A DNA stretch of 14,572 nucleotides from an uncultured Lachnospiraceae bacterium (GTDB taxonomy: Bacteria > Bacillota > Clostridia > Lachnospirales > Lachnospiraceae). A model generated the notes under the pieces. The model made no database searches, was not told the DNA's origin, and was given only the letters and a program-made list of their open reading frames with translations. The position numbers were made by a program, and so were the translations under genes. Each line of letters opens with the position of its first letter. Position 1 is the stretch's first letter. The stretch spans positions 1 to 14,572 of the forward strand of contig CAMNQN010000063.1 of assembly GCA_946549155.1 (NCBI GenBank). Direction: 5' to 3'. This document shows positions 7,215-13,780 of the stretch, piece after piece.

Positions 7215-8533
7215 CACTCTTCTCCTCCTTCCGTTAACAGTTCGGGATGTTCCCCATAGAATTTCTGAACCTTGGCAATCAGATCCCGGTTGTACCGCGC
7301 CCAATCCGTATCAAACTTCGCCAGGAATGTCTCCAGCGCGTCTTCGCTTTCATCCATCAAATACGTCTGAATCATGGCGTCCACCGCCATCTCCGCAGGA
7401 TAATGATGATCCTGGTAATCCGCCATCTTATCATTCTCAATATAGGATTTCATACCGTCCAGCATGGGGGGCAGTTCAAAATCCCCCTTCTTACAGGGAA
7501 CCGCGCTCTGATCATCCAGGTAAGTCTGAATATTCTCATCCTCATAAAGGAAATCCAGTACCTCATAGACAGCTTCCTTGTTTTCGCAGCCTGCCATCAC
7601 AGACCACTGCAGGTCATTGCCGGAATTCAGAATATTCTCTTCCGGATCGTTGCTCCCCGGGAATACGAAGGAGTCAATGTTCATATCCGGATTCACAGAT
7701 TTAATCTGAGGTACGGCATAGCTTCCGATCACATACATAGCCGATTGCCCCCTGGCAAATGCGGTGCAGGCATCATTGTAGCTGTAGGCAAAGGGATCCG
7801 GCTGGGCATACTGCAGCAGGGATCTGGTCACCTCAGCCACAGGACGGTATGCTTCCGCAAAAGTAGCCGTCCCGTTATTTACCCTGGAACAGATATCGGA
7901 TGGCGCCAGATCCACGCAGATGGCATTCCAGGGCGCCAGCGTGGTCCAGGTATCCTTGAAGCCAAAGTACAGCGGCAAAATCCCCTCCGCCTGAATCTCC
8001 TCGCAAAGCTGGTAGAACTCATCCAGCGTAGTTGGAATCCTCCAGCCATGTTCCTGAAAAATATCCTTATTGTACAAAACGCCGGCGGCATTGGCCATAT
8101 AGGGAACCGCGAATACGCCGTCCATGGGTATAAATTCCAGTTCCTTATCCGTGCGCAGATAGGATTCCTTGATCTCACTCAGCCCCTCGTAATCAGAAAT
8201 ATCCATCAGCATGTCGGCGTCCAGAAAATTGGAGTAGTTAATATCGCCTCCAATGCCGATGATATCCGGATAATCCTCACGAATAAATCTGGTTTTGAGA
8301 ATGGTCATCGCATCATTGGGAGAATCAATCACCAGCTCAATATCATCATGGGTCGCATTGAATTTTTCCTCCAGCGCTTCAAACGCTTTTACCGCTTCCG
8401 GCTTATAATGGACAATCTCCACTCTGGTTTTTCCATCCGCGTTTTTGTCCGAACTGCAGCCCGTTGTCAGCGCTGCAATTGCCGCCAGACTTACGGACAG
8501 GAAGCCTGCGGCTGCTTTCATGTGTTTTTTCAT
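7214..8533 (-). CDS. Extracellular solute-binding lipoprotein of a sugar ABC importer (MsmE/RafE-like)
   Basis: This family 1 substrate-binding protein captures the oligosaccharide outside the membrane and hands it to the two permeases. It has 439 residues from the ATG at 8533, which has an AGGAGG site 7 bases upstream. The frame is open to 8632 without a comparable site. The N-terminus is a lipoprotein signal peptide: KK, then a hydrophobic stretch, then LTTGC with lipidated Cys26. Thr at position -3 is a little unusual for a lipobox. The mature part begins with RVEIVHYKPEAVKAFEAL and later has NNGTATFAEAY and ARGQSAMYVIGSYAVP, typical of CUT1 binding proteins. It is the first gene of the operon and is followed directly by the permeases. 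The substrate is inferred from the glycosidases, not from binding residues. Confidence 0.93.
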   Translation of the reverse strand: MKKHMKAAAGFLSVSLAAIAALTTGCSSDKNADGKTRVEIVHYKPEAVKAFEALEEKFNATHDDIELVIDSPNDAMTILKTRFIREDYPDIIGIGGDINYSNFLDADMLMDISDYEGLSEIKESYLRTDKELEFIPMDGVFAVPYMANAAGVLYNKDIFQEHGWRIPTTLDEFYQLCEEIQAEGILPLYFGFKDTWTTLAPWNAICVDLAPSDICSRVNNGTATFAEAYRPVAEVTRSLLQYAQPDPFAYSYNDACTAFARGQSAMYVIGSYAVPQIKSVNPDMNIDSFVFPGSNDPEENILNSGNDLQWSVMAGCENKEAVYEVLDFLYEDENIQTYLDDQSAVPCKKGDFELPPMLDGMKSYIENDKMADYQDHHYPAEMAVDAMIQTYLMDESEDALETFLAKFDTDWARYNRDLIAKVQKFYGEHPELLTEGGEE

Positions 8534-8637
8534 GAAATATCCTCCTCTCTCACTTCTGCAACTGTCCGGGTTTTTGGCCGGCATCCCGAACCCTTTCCAG
8601 TCGTCTTGTCTCGTCGATTTTCTTCCTTTCATCCGTT

Positions 8638-8666
8638 ATGCTAATTTGTTTTGTCAGGTTTTGCAA
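8638..8666 (-). promoter_or_regulatory. Candidate promoter of the sugar-uptake operon
   Basis: On the minus strand a TTGCAA -35 box (8661-8666) and a TAGCAT -10 box (8638-8643) are 17 bp apart. Each matches consensus at four of six positions, as expected for a regulated promoter. The leader would be about 100 bases. No clear central-CG LacI palindrome is visible here. The nearest symmetric element is TGGT-N7-ACCA at 8671-8685, just upstream of the -35 box. Confidence 0.4.
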
Positions 8667-8730
8667 GAAGTGGTATAAAACACCATCATTTCCTCCAATA
8701 AGACCGGGGCCTTTTTGGCAGGATTGCACA

Positions 8731-8792
8731 AAAAAGGAGCTGCCGCAAAATCACAGTGAAGTGTTACTGATATCCTGTGATTTTGTGACAGC
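8731..8792 (-). terminator. Intrinsic terminator of the LacI-family regulator gene
   Basis: In the minus-strand transcript, arms at 8775-8792 and 8739-8756 pair over 18 positions with one mismatch and one G-U pair. The loop is 18 bases. The second arm is followed by CC and a run of six T (8731-8736). It starts 13 bp after the regulator stop and separates that gene from the sugar operon. There is no T run on the other strand. Confidence 0.85.
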
Positions 8793-8805
8793 CCCCCTCG
8801 GAGCC

Positions 8806-9828
8806 TCACCGCCTGTCCTCCTGTCCGATATTGCGCACGCTCTCCCGCACAATCAGCTCTGTGGGCAGATGCAGGGAGTGGACCTGAACCGGGTTCCCGT
8901 AAATCCGGTTCATCAAAAGCTTTACCGCCTCCCTGGCCTTCTCCTCCGGGTGCTGACGGACGGTGGTCAGGCGGGGTCTGGAGAGTCTGGCGTAAATATT
9001 GTCATCGAAGCCGGTAACCGATATCTGTTCCGGAACCGATACTCCCTGGGAGAAAAAAATGCTGACCGCCTCATTGGCGAACAGATCACACACAAAAAAT
9101 GCCGCCGTATATTCTTTCCCCGCCTTCTCCCGGGCAAACTGCCGTAAAATCTCATGGCGTTCGTGTTTATCCAGAGGCAGATAGAAGTAATCCTGCTGAC
9201 TGCTCGCAAGGCCGTGAGCTTTCATGGCCTGCAAAAACCCCTCTCTCCTCTCCCGGTTACTGGCACTGAAACCGCCGTGATCATAAAAAAAGGCAATTTT
9301 GCGATGGCCCTGCTGAATCAGATAGGAGGTTATCTCATAGGCTCCCCTTGCATCCTGCAGGCCAATGTTATCGTATTCCCCATCCCCGGAATCGATGAAC
9401 ACCACCGGTTTTGGAATCCGTCTGCGCAGTTCCTCACATTTTTCCGGCTGACAGCCCAGGATAATGCCCCCGTCGATTCCCCTGGATGAAATCTTTCGCA
9501 AAATCTCATCGTCATTTTTCGGAGAGGAACTGACAATGTACCAGCCCAGACTATGGAGCTCCCGAATCAGAGCCTCCATCAGGCTGGCGCAAAAAGGGTC
9601 TGTCAAAATATCTTTATTCTCTCCCAGACAAAAATCCAGAGAAATCAGCTTCAACCCGGCATTCCGGTCGTCTCTTCTGCTCTCTCCCACATAATGGTAT
9701 TCCACCAGCGCCGTCTCCACCTTTTTCCTGGTCTCCTCCGACATCTTGCCGGTTCTTCCATTGATCACATTCGATACCGTAGTGGGACTCACTCCCAGAA
9801 GCTGTGCAATCTCCTTGATCGTAATCAT
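8806..9828 (-). CDS. LacI-family transcriptional regulator
   Basis: This probable local repressor of the sugar operon has 340 residues. The helix-turn-helix lies at residues 3-24 (TIKEIAQLLGVSPTTVSNVI). A periplasmic-binding-protein-like sensor domain follows, with GLQDARGAYEITSYLIQQGH, GFLQAMKAHGL and TGFDDNIYARLSRPRLTTVRQ as family landmarks. The start at 9828 has GAGGGA 6 bases upstream. The frame stays open to 9939, but that start would lie in the -35 box of the promoter. The hinge is odd: after LVEYHYVG the usual PNxxARxL helix is replaced by ESRRDDRNAGLKL. The minor-groove contact of a standard LacI hinge may therefore be altered. The gene is co-directional with the sugar operon but separated from it by a terminator. 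The ligand is unknown. Confidence 0.93.
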   Translation of the reverse strand: MITIKEIAQLLGVSPTTVSNVINGRTGKMSEETRKKVETALVEYHYVGESRRDDRNAGLKLISLDFCLGENKDILTDPFCASLMEALIRELHSLGWYIVSSSPKNDDEILRKISSRGIDGGIILGCQPEKCEELRRRIPKPVVFIDSGDGEYDNIGLQDARGAYEITSYLIQQGHRKIAFFYDHGGFSASNRERREGFLQAMKAHGLASSQQDYFYLPLDKHERHEILRQFAREKAGKEYTAAFFVCDLFANEAVSIFFSQGVSVPEQISVTGFDDNIYARLSRPRLTTVRQHPEEKAREAVKLLMNRIYGNPVQVHSLHLPTELIVRESVRNIGQEDRR

Positions 9829-9872
9829 ACAGCGTCCCTCTCTTCCCTGAATAACCTGCTCTCCTGCTTTTT

Positions 9873-9882
9873 CAAACGATTG
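9873..9882. promoter_or_regulatory. Weak candidate LacI-type operator in the regulator's own leader
   Basis: CAAACGATTG is a 10 bp near-palindrome centred on CG, with 8 of 10 positions symmetric, the general form of LacI-family operators. It lies between the predicted transcription start near 9904 and the start codon. It would suit autorepression. No second copy was found at the sugar-operon promoter, so support is thin. Confidence 0.2.
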
Positions 9883-9910
9883 CCTCTGCACGAAGCCTGT
9901 CATTACCAAT

Positions 9911-9939
9911 ATTATACGGGATGCCGCACAAAAAATCAA
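9911..9939 (-). promoter_or_regulatory. Sigma-A promoter of the LacI-family gene
   Basis: On the minus strand there is a TTGATT -35 box (9934-9939), a 17 bp spacer and a perfect TATAAT -10 box (9911-9916). Transcription would start near 9904, leaving a leader of about 75 bases. This also argues against the regulator starting at 9939. Confidence 0.75.
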
Positions 9940-9964
9940 AGAATATCCGAAAGTAATTCCGGAT
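9933..9964 (-). terminator. Weak possible terminator after the ABC exporter genes
   Basis: ATCCG and CGGAT (9945-9964) form a 5 bp stem with a 10 base loop. It overlaps the exporter stop codon and is followed by a T-rich stretch. The stem is short, so readthrough into the regulator gene is likely. Confidence 0.25.
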
Positions 9965-11742
9965 TAACTGCCAAACTGGCTCTGATACAGCTCATAGTAA
10001 GCCCCTCTCCGCTCCATCAGCTCCTGGTGGTTCCCATCCTCCAGAATGCCCTTCCCGTCAATAACGAAAATACGGTCCGCGTTTCGAATCGTAGACAGGC
10101 GGTGGGCCACCACAAAGGAGGTCCGGTTTTCCAGCAGATGGCGGATTCCCTCCTGCACCAGCAGCTCTGTGTGGGTGTCGATATTGGAGGTCGCCTCGTC
10201 CAGAATCAGGATGCGGGGATCGGAAATCATGGTGCGGGCGAAGGCCAGAAGCTGTTTCTGTCCCACGGAAAGCTGTGCTCCCCGCTCGCTGATCTCGGTA
10301 TCATACCCCTTCTCCAGCTTTATGATAAAGTCATGGGCGTTCACCGCCCTGGCCGCCGCCAGCATCTCCTCCTCCGTGGCATCCGGCTTTCCATAACAGA
10401 TATTTTCCCGGATCGTTCCCGTAAACAGGAAGTTATCCTGGGTCATAATGCCCATCTGCTGCCGCAGGCTCTTCATGGTCACATCCCGGATTTCGTAATC
10501 GTCAATGAAAATATTTCCAGCCTTCACATCGTAGAAACGGCTGATCAGATTGACGATGGTGGTTTTTCCCGCGCCCGTGGGGCCCACCAGCGCGATGGTC
10601 TGTCCCGGCTTCACCGTAAAGCTTACATGCTCCAGCACGTTCCGGTCCGGCTCGTCAGTGTAGGCGAAGGTCACGTCCTCAAAACGCACCCGCCCCCTGA
10701 TTTCCGGCAGACTGCCGGCATTCTCCCGGTTCACGATCTCTGCCGGGGTATCCAGAATATCAAAAATGCGCTCCGCCGCGGAAAGATTGGTCACCAGCTT
10801 ATTATAAAAGCTGGCCAAATTCCGGATGGGGTTCCAGAACATCCCCAGATAAGTGGAGAAGGCCAGAAAGGTACCCACCCCCACTTTGTCCACTCCCACC
10901 ACCTTTATACCGATAAAATAGAGCAAAAATCCTCCCAGGCCCCAGGTGATATCCACCAGCGGACCAAAGCAGTCCGCCAAACGCACCGCGTACACGAAGG
11001 AATCCCGCACCTGGCCGGAAAGCTGATAAAAGTCCTCCCTGGTCTCCTCCTCCGCCGCAAAGCTCTGCACCACCCGGATACCGGACATGTCCTCATGGAT
11101 AAAGGCATTCAGGTTCGAATTTTTCTTCCGGTATACCTGCCATCGCCGGTGGGATACCGTCATGATAAAGAACATGCCTGCCGCCAGGATAGGCAGGGTA
11201 ATCAGCGCGGCCAGCGCCAGCAGGGGATTTTTCACCACCATAATCACCGCCACGCCTGCCACGGTGATAAACTCCGGCGCCAGCTGCGTCACGCTGTCCG
11301 TCAGCAGCTCCTTTAAGGAATTTACATCCCCGATAATCCGGGCCAGTATTTTCCCCGTAGGGTGGCTGTCAAAAAAGTGAAAGCTCAGGGTCTGGATATG
11401 GGCATACAATTCTTCCCGGATGTTGAGAAGCACCTGATTGGTGATCCGGGCCATCAAAATGGTGCGGGCTCTGGTGCCTGCCATAAAAATCACATAGGCA
11501 GCCAGCGCGACAGCTCCCAGCAGCAAAAGGCGCCGCCAGTCCCCCTTCGCCACATGGACGTCCACCGCCCGCTCAATAAACAGCGGGGAAATCAGACTGA
11601 TGGACACGGTGACGGCCATCAAAAATGCCACCACCCATAAATCTTTCTTATATCTGAAAAGATAGCGGTACAGACGAACCAGCGTCTCCTTCTTGGAAAC
11701 CTCCCGCGAAAGTTCATCCTGCCGCACAGAATTTACCGGCAT
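9964..11742 (-). CDS. ABC exporter half-transporter, subunit with the catalytic Walker B (BmrD/LmrD/TM288-like)
   Basis: This type IV ABC exporter subunit has 592 residues. A six-helix membrane domain covers about 35-315 and a nucleotide-binding domain about 350-585. Walker A is GPTGAGKT (387-394). Walker B is ILILDEA with the catalytic Glu516, and the switch His is H547. The signature motif is degenerate, LSVGQ at 491-495 instead of LSGGQ. It pairs with the upstream gene product, whose signature is intact but whose catalytic Glu is replaced. Its degenerate signature should therefore face the inactive site. The gene overlaps the upstream one by 10 bp. Likely cargo is drugs, lipids or peptides. 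No peptidase domain, maturation gene or immunity gene is present to specify it. Confidence 0.93.
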   Translation of the reverse strand: MPVNSVRQDELSREVSKKETLVRLYRYLFRYKKDLWVVAFLMAVTVSISLISPLFIERAVDVHVAKGDWRRLLLLGAVALAAYVIFMAGTRARTILMARITNQVLLNIREELYAHIQTLSFHFFDSHPTGKILARIIGDVNSLKELLTDSVTQLAPEFITVAGVAVIMVVKNPLLALAALITLPILAAGMFFIMTVSHRRWQVYRKKNSNLNAFIHEDMSGIRVVQSFAAEEETREDFYQLSGQVRDSFVYAVRLADCFGPLVDITWGLGGFLLYFIGIKVVGVDKVGVGTFLAFSTYLGMFWNPIRNLASFYNKLVTNLSAAERIFDILDTPAEIVNRENAGSLPEIRGRVRFEDVTFAYTDEPDRNVLEHVSFTVKPGQTIALVGPTGAGKTTIVNLISRFYDVKAGNIFIDDYEIRDVTMKSLRQQMGIMTQDNFLFTGTIRENICYGKPDATEEEMLAAARAVNAHDFIIKLEKGYDTEISERGAQLSVGQKQLLAFARTMISDPRILILDEATSNIDTHTELLVQEGIRHLLENRTSFVVAHRLSTIRNADRIFVIDGKGILEDGNHQELMERRGAYYELYQSQFGS

Positions 11743-13457
11743 TGGCCTTCCTCCTCTCCATACTGGACGCGCCAGGTGCGGTAGTATTCACCGCGCTGCG
11801 CCAGCAGTTCCCGGTGGGTACCCCGCTCCGCAACCCTTCCGTCCTTTAATATCAGAATCTCATCCGCATCCCGCACCGCGGAAATGCGGTGTCCGATGAT
11901 GATCTTCGCCATTCCCTCTGTCTTTTTCAGATCCTGCTGAATCTGACGCTCCGTCTCCATATCCAGGGCGGAGGTGGAGTCATCCAGGATTAACACCGGT
12001 GTTCTTTTTGCCATGGCTCTGGCAATGCTGATTCGCTGTTTCTGACCGCCGGAGAGTCCTACGCCCCGCTCGCCGATCAGCGTCTCCGTCTGAGCGGCAA
12101 GCCCGCTGACGAACCCATAGGCATCCGCCTGCTTCAGCGCCCATTCCACCGTTTCACGGTCCATTCTGTCTTTCTGCCCCAGCCGGACATTCTGGCTGAC
12201 CGTATCAGAAAACAGGAATACATCCTGAAACACCACCGCCATGGAGGAACGAAGCTGGGAAAGCGGCAGCTTTCGCAGGTCCACCCCATCCAGCAGCACG
12301 CTTCCCCGGGTGGGATCATAGAAACGCTGGGCCAGATTGACCAGCATACTTTTTCCGGAACCGGTCATTCCCATAATCCCTAAGGTCTTTCCCGGCTGCA
12401 ATTCAAAGGAGATATCCTCCAAAACCGGCTGCCCCTCCAGCTCCAGGCTCACATGGTCAAAGGTCAGGCGTCCCTCCACCTCTTCCAATCGCACCGGCGC
12501 CTCCGGCTCCCGGATCGCGGGTTCCTCCGCCATGATCTTTTTGATCTTTTTCCAGGAAGCCATGGCGGAGGCCAGGTCATTGCTGAGCCATCCCACGATC
12601 TCCATGGGCCAGATAATATTATTCGCATATTCAGAAAAAGCGCCCAGGGCTCCCAGGGTCATTCTGCCGTTTATCACCATGAGACCGCCGGCAACCACCA
12701 CCGCCAGCAGCAGCAGCTTTCCCATAAAAGAGATCAAAGGCTGATAGGTGGCCGCCATCCTGGCCTGCTCCATATTCAGGTTCAGGAAACGACGGTTCCG
12801 TTTCCGGAATTTGTTCATTTCAAATTCTTCCCTGGCAAAGGCCTTCACTGTACGCACCCCCGTCAGATTCTCCTCCGCCACCGTATTCAGGGCCGCCGTC
12901 TCGTCACTGATCTCCTCATACACCTTTCCCAGGCGCCGCTCCATCCGCACCGCCAGAAATCCGATAATGGGCAGCAGGCACAGCGGCACCAGCGTAAGCG
13001 TCGGACTTAAGCGCAGCATACACGCCACCACCATCACCGTATGTACTGTGGCCTCCACCGCTAGCATTCCGATAAAGCCAATGGCAACGCAGACCTTGTC
13101 CACATCATCCTTCATACGGGTCATCAGCTCCCCCGTATTGTGACGGTAAAAGAAATTCACCGATAAGGTCTGCACATGGTCAAACACATCTCTGCGCATC
13201 CGGTTGGTGGCTGTGGTACCGATCCAGTCAAAGGTAAATTCCTTCACATACCCCATAACCGCCCGGCCAAAACCGATGCCCAGCAGGCCCATCAGAAGCC
13301 CCATCAGAAGCTGCATCTGCCCTCCCACAATCACATCATCAATCACCCTCCGGGTAATCACCGGGGACATCAGATCCAGAATGATGGCCCCCAGCATACA
13401 GACCGTCCCCAGTATATAGCGGGACCAGAAGGGGGTCATATACGTTCGCAGTTTCAT
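11733..13457 (-). CDS. ABC exporter half-transporter, subunit with degenerate ATP site (BmrC/LmrC/TM287-like)
   Basis: This is the first gene of the exporter operon, with 574 residues. Membrane helices span about 13-305 and the nucleotide-binding domain about 328-560. Walker A is GMTGSGKS (363-370) and the signature LSGGQ (468-472) is canonical. Walker B ends LILDDS, with Asp493 where catalytic Glu is expected. H523 is present. This Glu-to-Asp change marks the degenerate site of heterodimeric exporters. Its intact signature completes the active site of the partner subunit. The start at 13457 has GGGAG 8 bases upstream. Expression appears controlled by the leader ORF and terminator just upstream. 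It is more likely a multidrug or lipid exporter than an importer, since both halves fuse membrane and ATPase domains. Confidence 0.93.
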   Translation of the reverse strand: MKLRTYMTPFWSRYILGTVCMLGAIILDLMSPVITRRVIDDVIVGGQMQLLMGLLMGLLGIGFGRAVMGYVKEFTFDWIGTTATNRMRRDVFDHVQTLSVNFFYRHNTGELMTRMKDDVDKVCVAIGFIGMLAVEATVHTVMVVACMLRLSPTLTLVPLCLLPIIGFLAVRMERRLGKVYEEISDETAALNTVAEENLTGVRTVKAFAREEFEMNKFRKRNRRFLNLNMEQARMAATYQPLISFMGKLLLLAVVVAGGLMVINGRMTLGALGAFSEYANNIIWPMEIVGWLSNDLASAMASWKKIKKIMAEEPAIREPEAPVRLEEVEGRLTFDHVSLELEGQPVLEDISFELQPGKTLGIMGMTGSGKSMLVNLAQRFYDPTRGSVLLDGVDLRKLPLSQLRSSMAVVFQDVFLFSDTVSQNVRLGQKDRMDRETVEWALKQADAYGFVSGLAAQTETLIGERGVGLSGGQKQRISIARAMAKRTPVLILDDSTSALDMETERQIQQDLKKTEGMAKIIIGHRISAVRDADEILILKDGRVAERGTHRELLAQRGEYYRTWRVQYGEEEGQCR

Positions 13458-13488
13458 TTTCTCATCTCCCTACCACTTTTTTAATGTC

Positions 13489-13520
13489 AAAAAAAGGCCC
13501 ACAGCCTGAAGCTGTGAGCC
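13489..13520 (-). terminator. Intrinsic terminator inside the exporter leader (putative attenuator)
   Basis: In the minus-strand transcript, GGCTCACAGC (13511-13520) pairs with GCTGTGGGCC (13496-13505) across the loop TTCAG, with one G-U pair. Seven T follow at 13489-13495. It lies after the leader ORF and only 32 bp before the exporter start codon. A polymerase from the leader promoter must read through it. GCTGT at 13524-13528 can pair with ACAGC at 13511-13515, which would break the terminator stem. Confidence 0.88.
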
Positions 13521-13559
13521 CTGACAGCAAACACACACAGAAATACAAAGTACGTCTGT

Positions 13560-13649
13560 CTATCCCGCCCTATCCAAGAGGCAACCATCTTCAAAACTTT
13601 TCCAGCTACGTATTCGATTCCTATGCTTCATCACTCCAAAGTTAAACAT
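13560..13649 (-). CDS. Leader peptide (29 aa) upstream of the ABC exporter, putative attenuation uORF
   Basis: This short frame has ATG at 13649, 29 sense codons and a TAG ending at 13560. An AAAGGAAG ribosome binding site lies 7 bases before the ATG. The peptide starts MFNFGVMKHRNRIRSW and ends CLLDRAG, and the middle is strongly basic. It lies about 90 bases after the predicted transcription start, and its stop is 40 bases before the terminator stem. This is the geometry of ribosome-mediated attenuation. In B. subtilis the bmrB leader peptide controls the homologous-type exporter bmrCD in this way, in response to ribosome-targeting drugs. I do not recognise the peptide itself. Its coding status rests on the ribosome binding site and context. 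Confidence 0.6.
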   Translation of the reverse strand: MFNFGVMKHRNRIRSWKSFEDGCLLDRAG

Positions 13650-13680
13650 ACAGCTGCTTCCTTTCTCTCTATCTATCCAT

Positions 13681-13734
13681 CAGGCCATGCCTGAAATCAT
13701 CAGTGACAAATCCGCCGCCTGCAGATTCGGCGGA
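13681..13734 (-). other. Paired hairpins at the 5' end of the exporter leader RNA
   Basis: TCCGCCG (13728-13734) pairs perfectly with CGGCGGA (13711-13717) around a 10 base loop, starting about 4 bases into the transcript. A second hairpin follows, CAGGC-ATG-GCCTG at 13681-13693. Neither is followed by a proper T run. They may protect the RNA end or take part in alternative folds with the downstream terminator, whose TTCAGGC also occurs here. Confidence 0.5.
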
Positions 13735-13743
13735 ACTTCTTAC

Positions 13744-13772
13744 AGAATACACATACCCAGGGAATTTGTCAA
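13744..13772 (-). promoter_or_regulatory. Sigma-A promoter of the exporter operon
   Basis: On the minus strand there is a perfect TTGACA -35 box (13767-13772), a 17 bp spacer and a TATTCT -10 box (13744-13749). Transcription would begin near 13737. That is 280 bases before the first exporter codon, an unusually long leader for this gene-dense region. The -35 box lies 8 bp after the stop of the preceding gene. Confidence 0.8.
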
Positions 13773-13780
13773 GCTATTTT

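Noticed and set aside
7215..7304. Upstream start for the MalF-like permease at 7304
   Set aside because: The extra residues overlap the binding-protein gene, are arginine-rich and precede a well-placed ribosome binding site and start at 7214.
7247..8644. 465-codon plus-strand open frame opposite the solute-binding protein
   Set aside because: It is a mirror of a clear lipoprotein gene. No promoter or ribosome binding site supports it.
9829..9939. Upstream start for the LacI gene at 9939
   Set aside because: The proposed ATG lies within the promoter -35 box, and the helix-turn-helix normally begins within the first few residues, as it does from 9828.
9553..11316. 587-codon plus-strand open frame across the ABC exporter and LacI genes
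   Set aside because: It spans two confidently identified minus-strand genes and encodes a His/Gln-rich sequence typical of antisense frames.
13489..13737. Exporter leader as a metabolite riboswitch
   Set aside because: I recognise no known aptamer core, while a translated ORF with a ribosome binding site followed by a terminator explains the layout better.
13458..13780. Terminator at 13489-13520 as merely the end of the upstream hypothetical gene
   Set aside because: A strong promoter lies between that gene and the terminator, and the terminator is only 32 bp from the exporter start, so it sits within the exporter's own leader.
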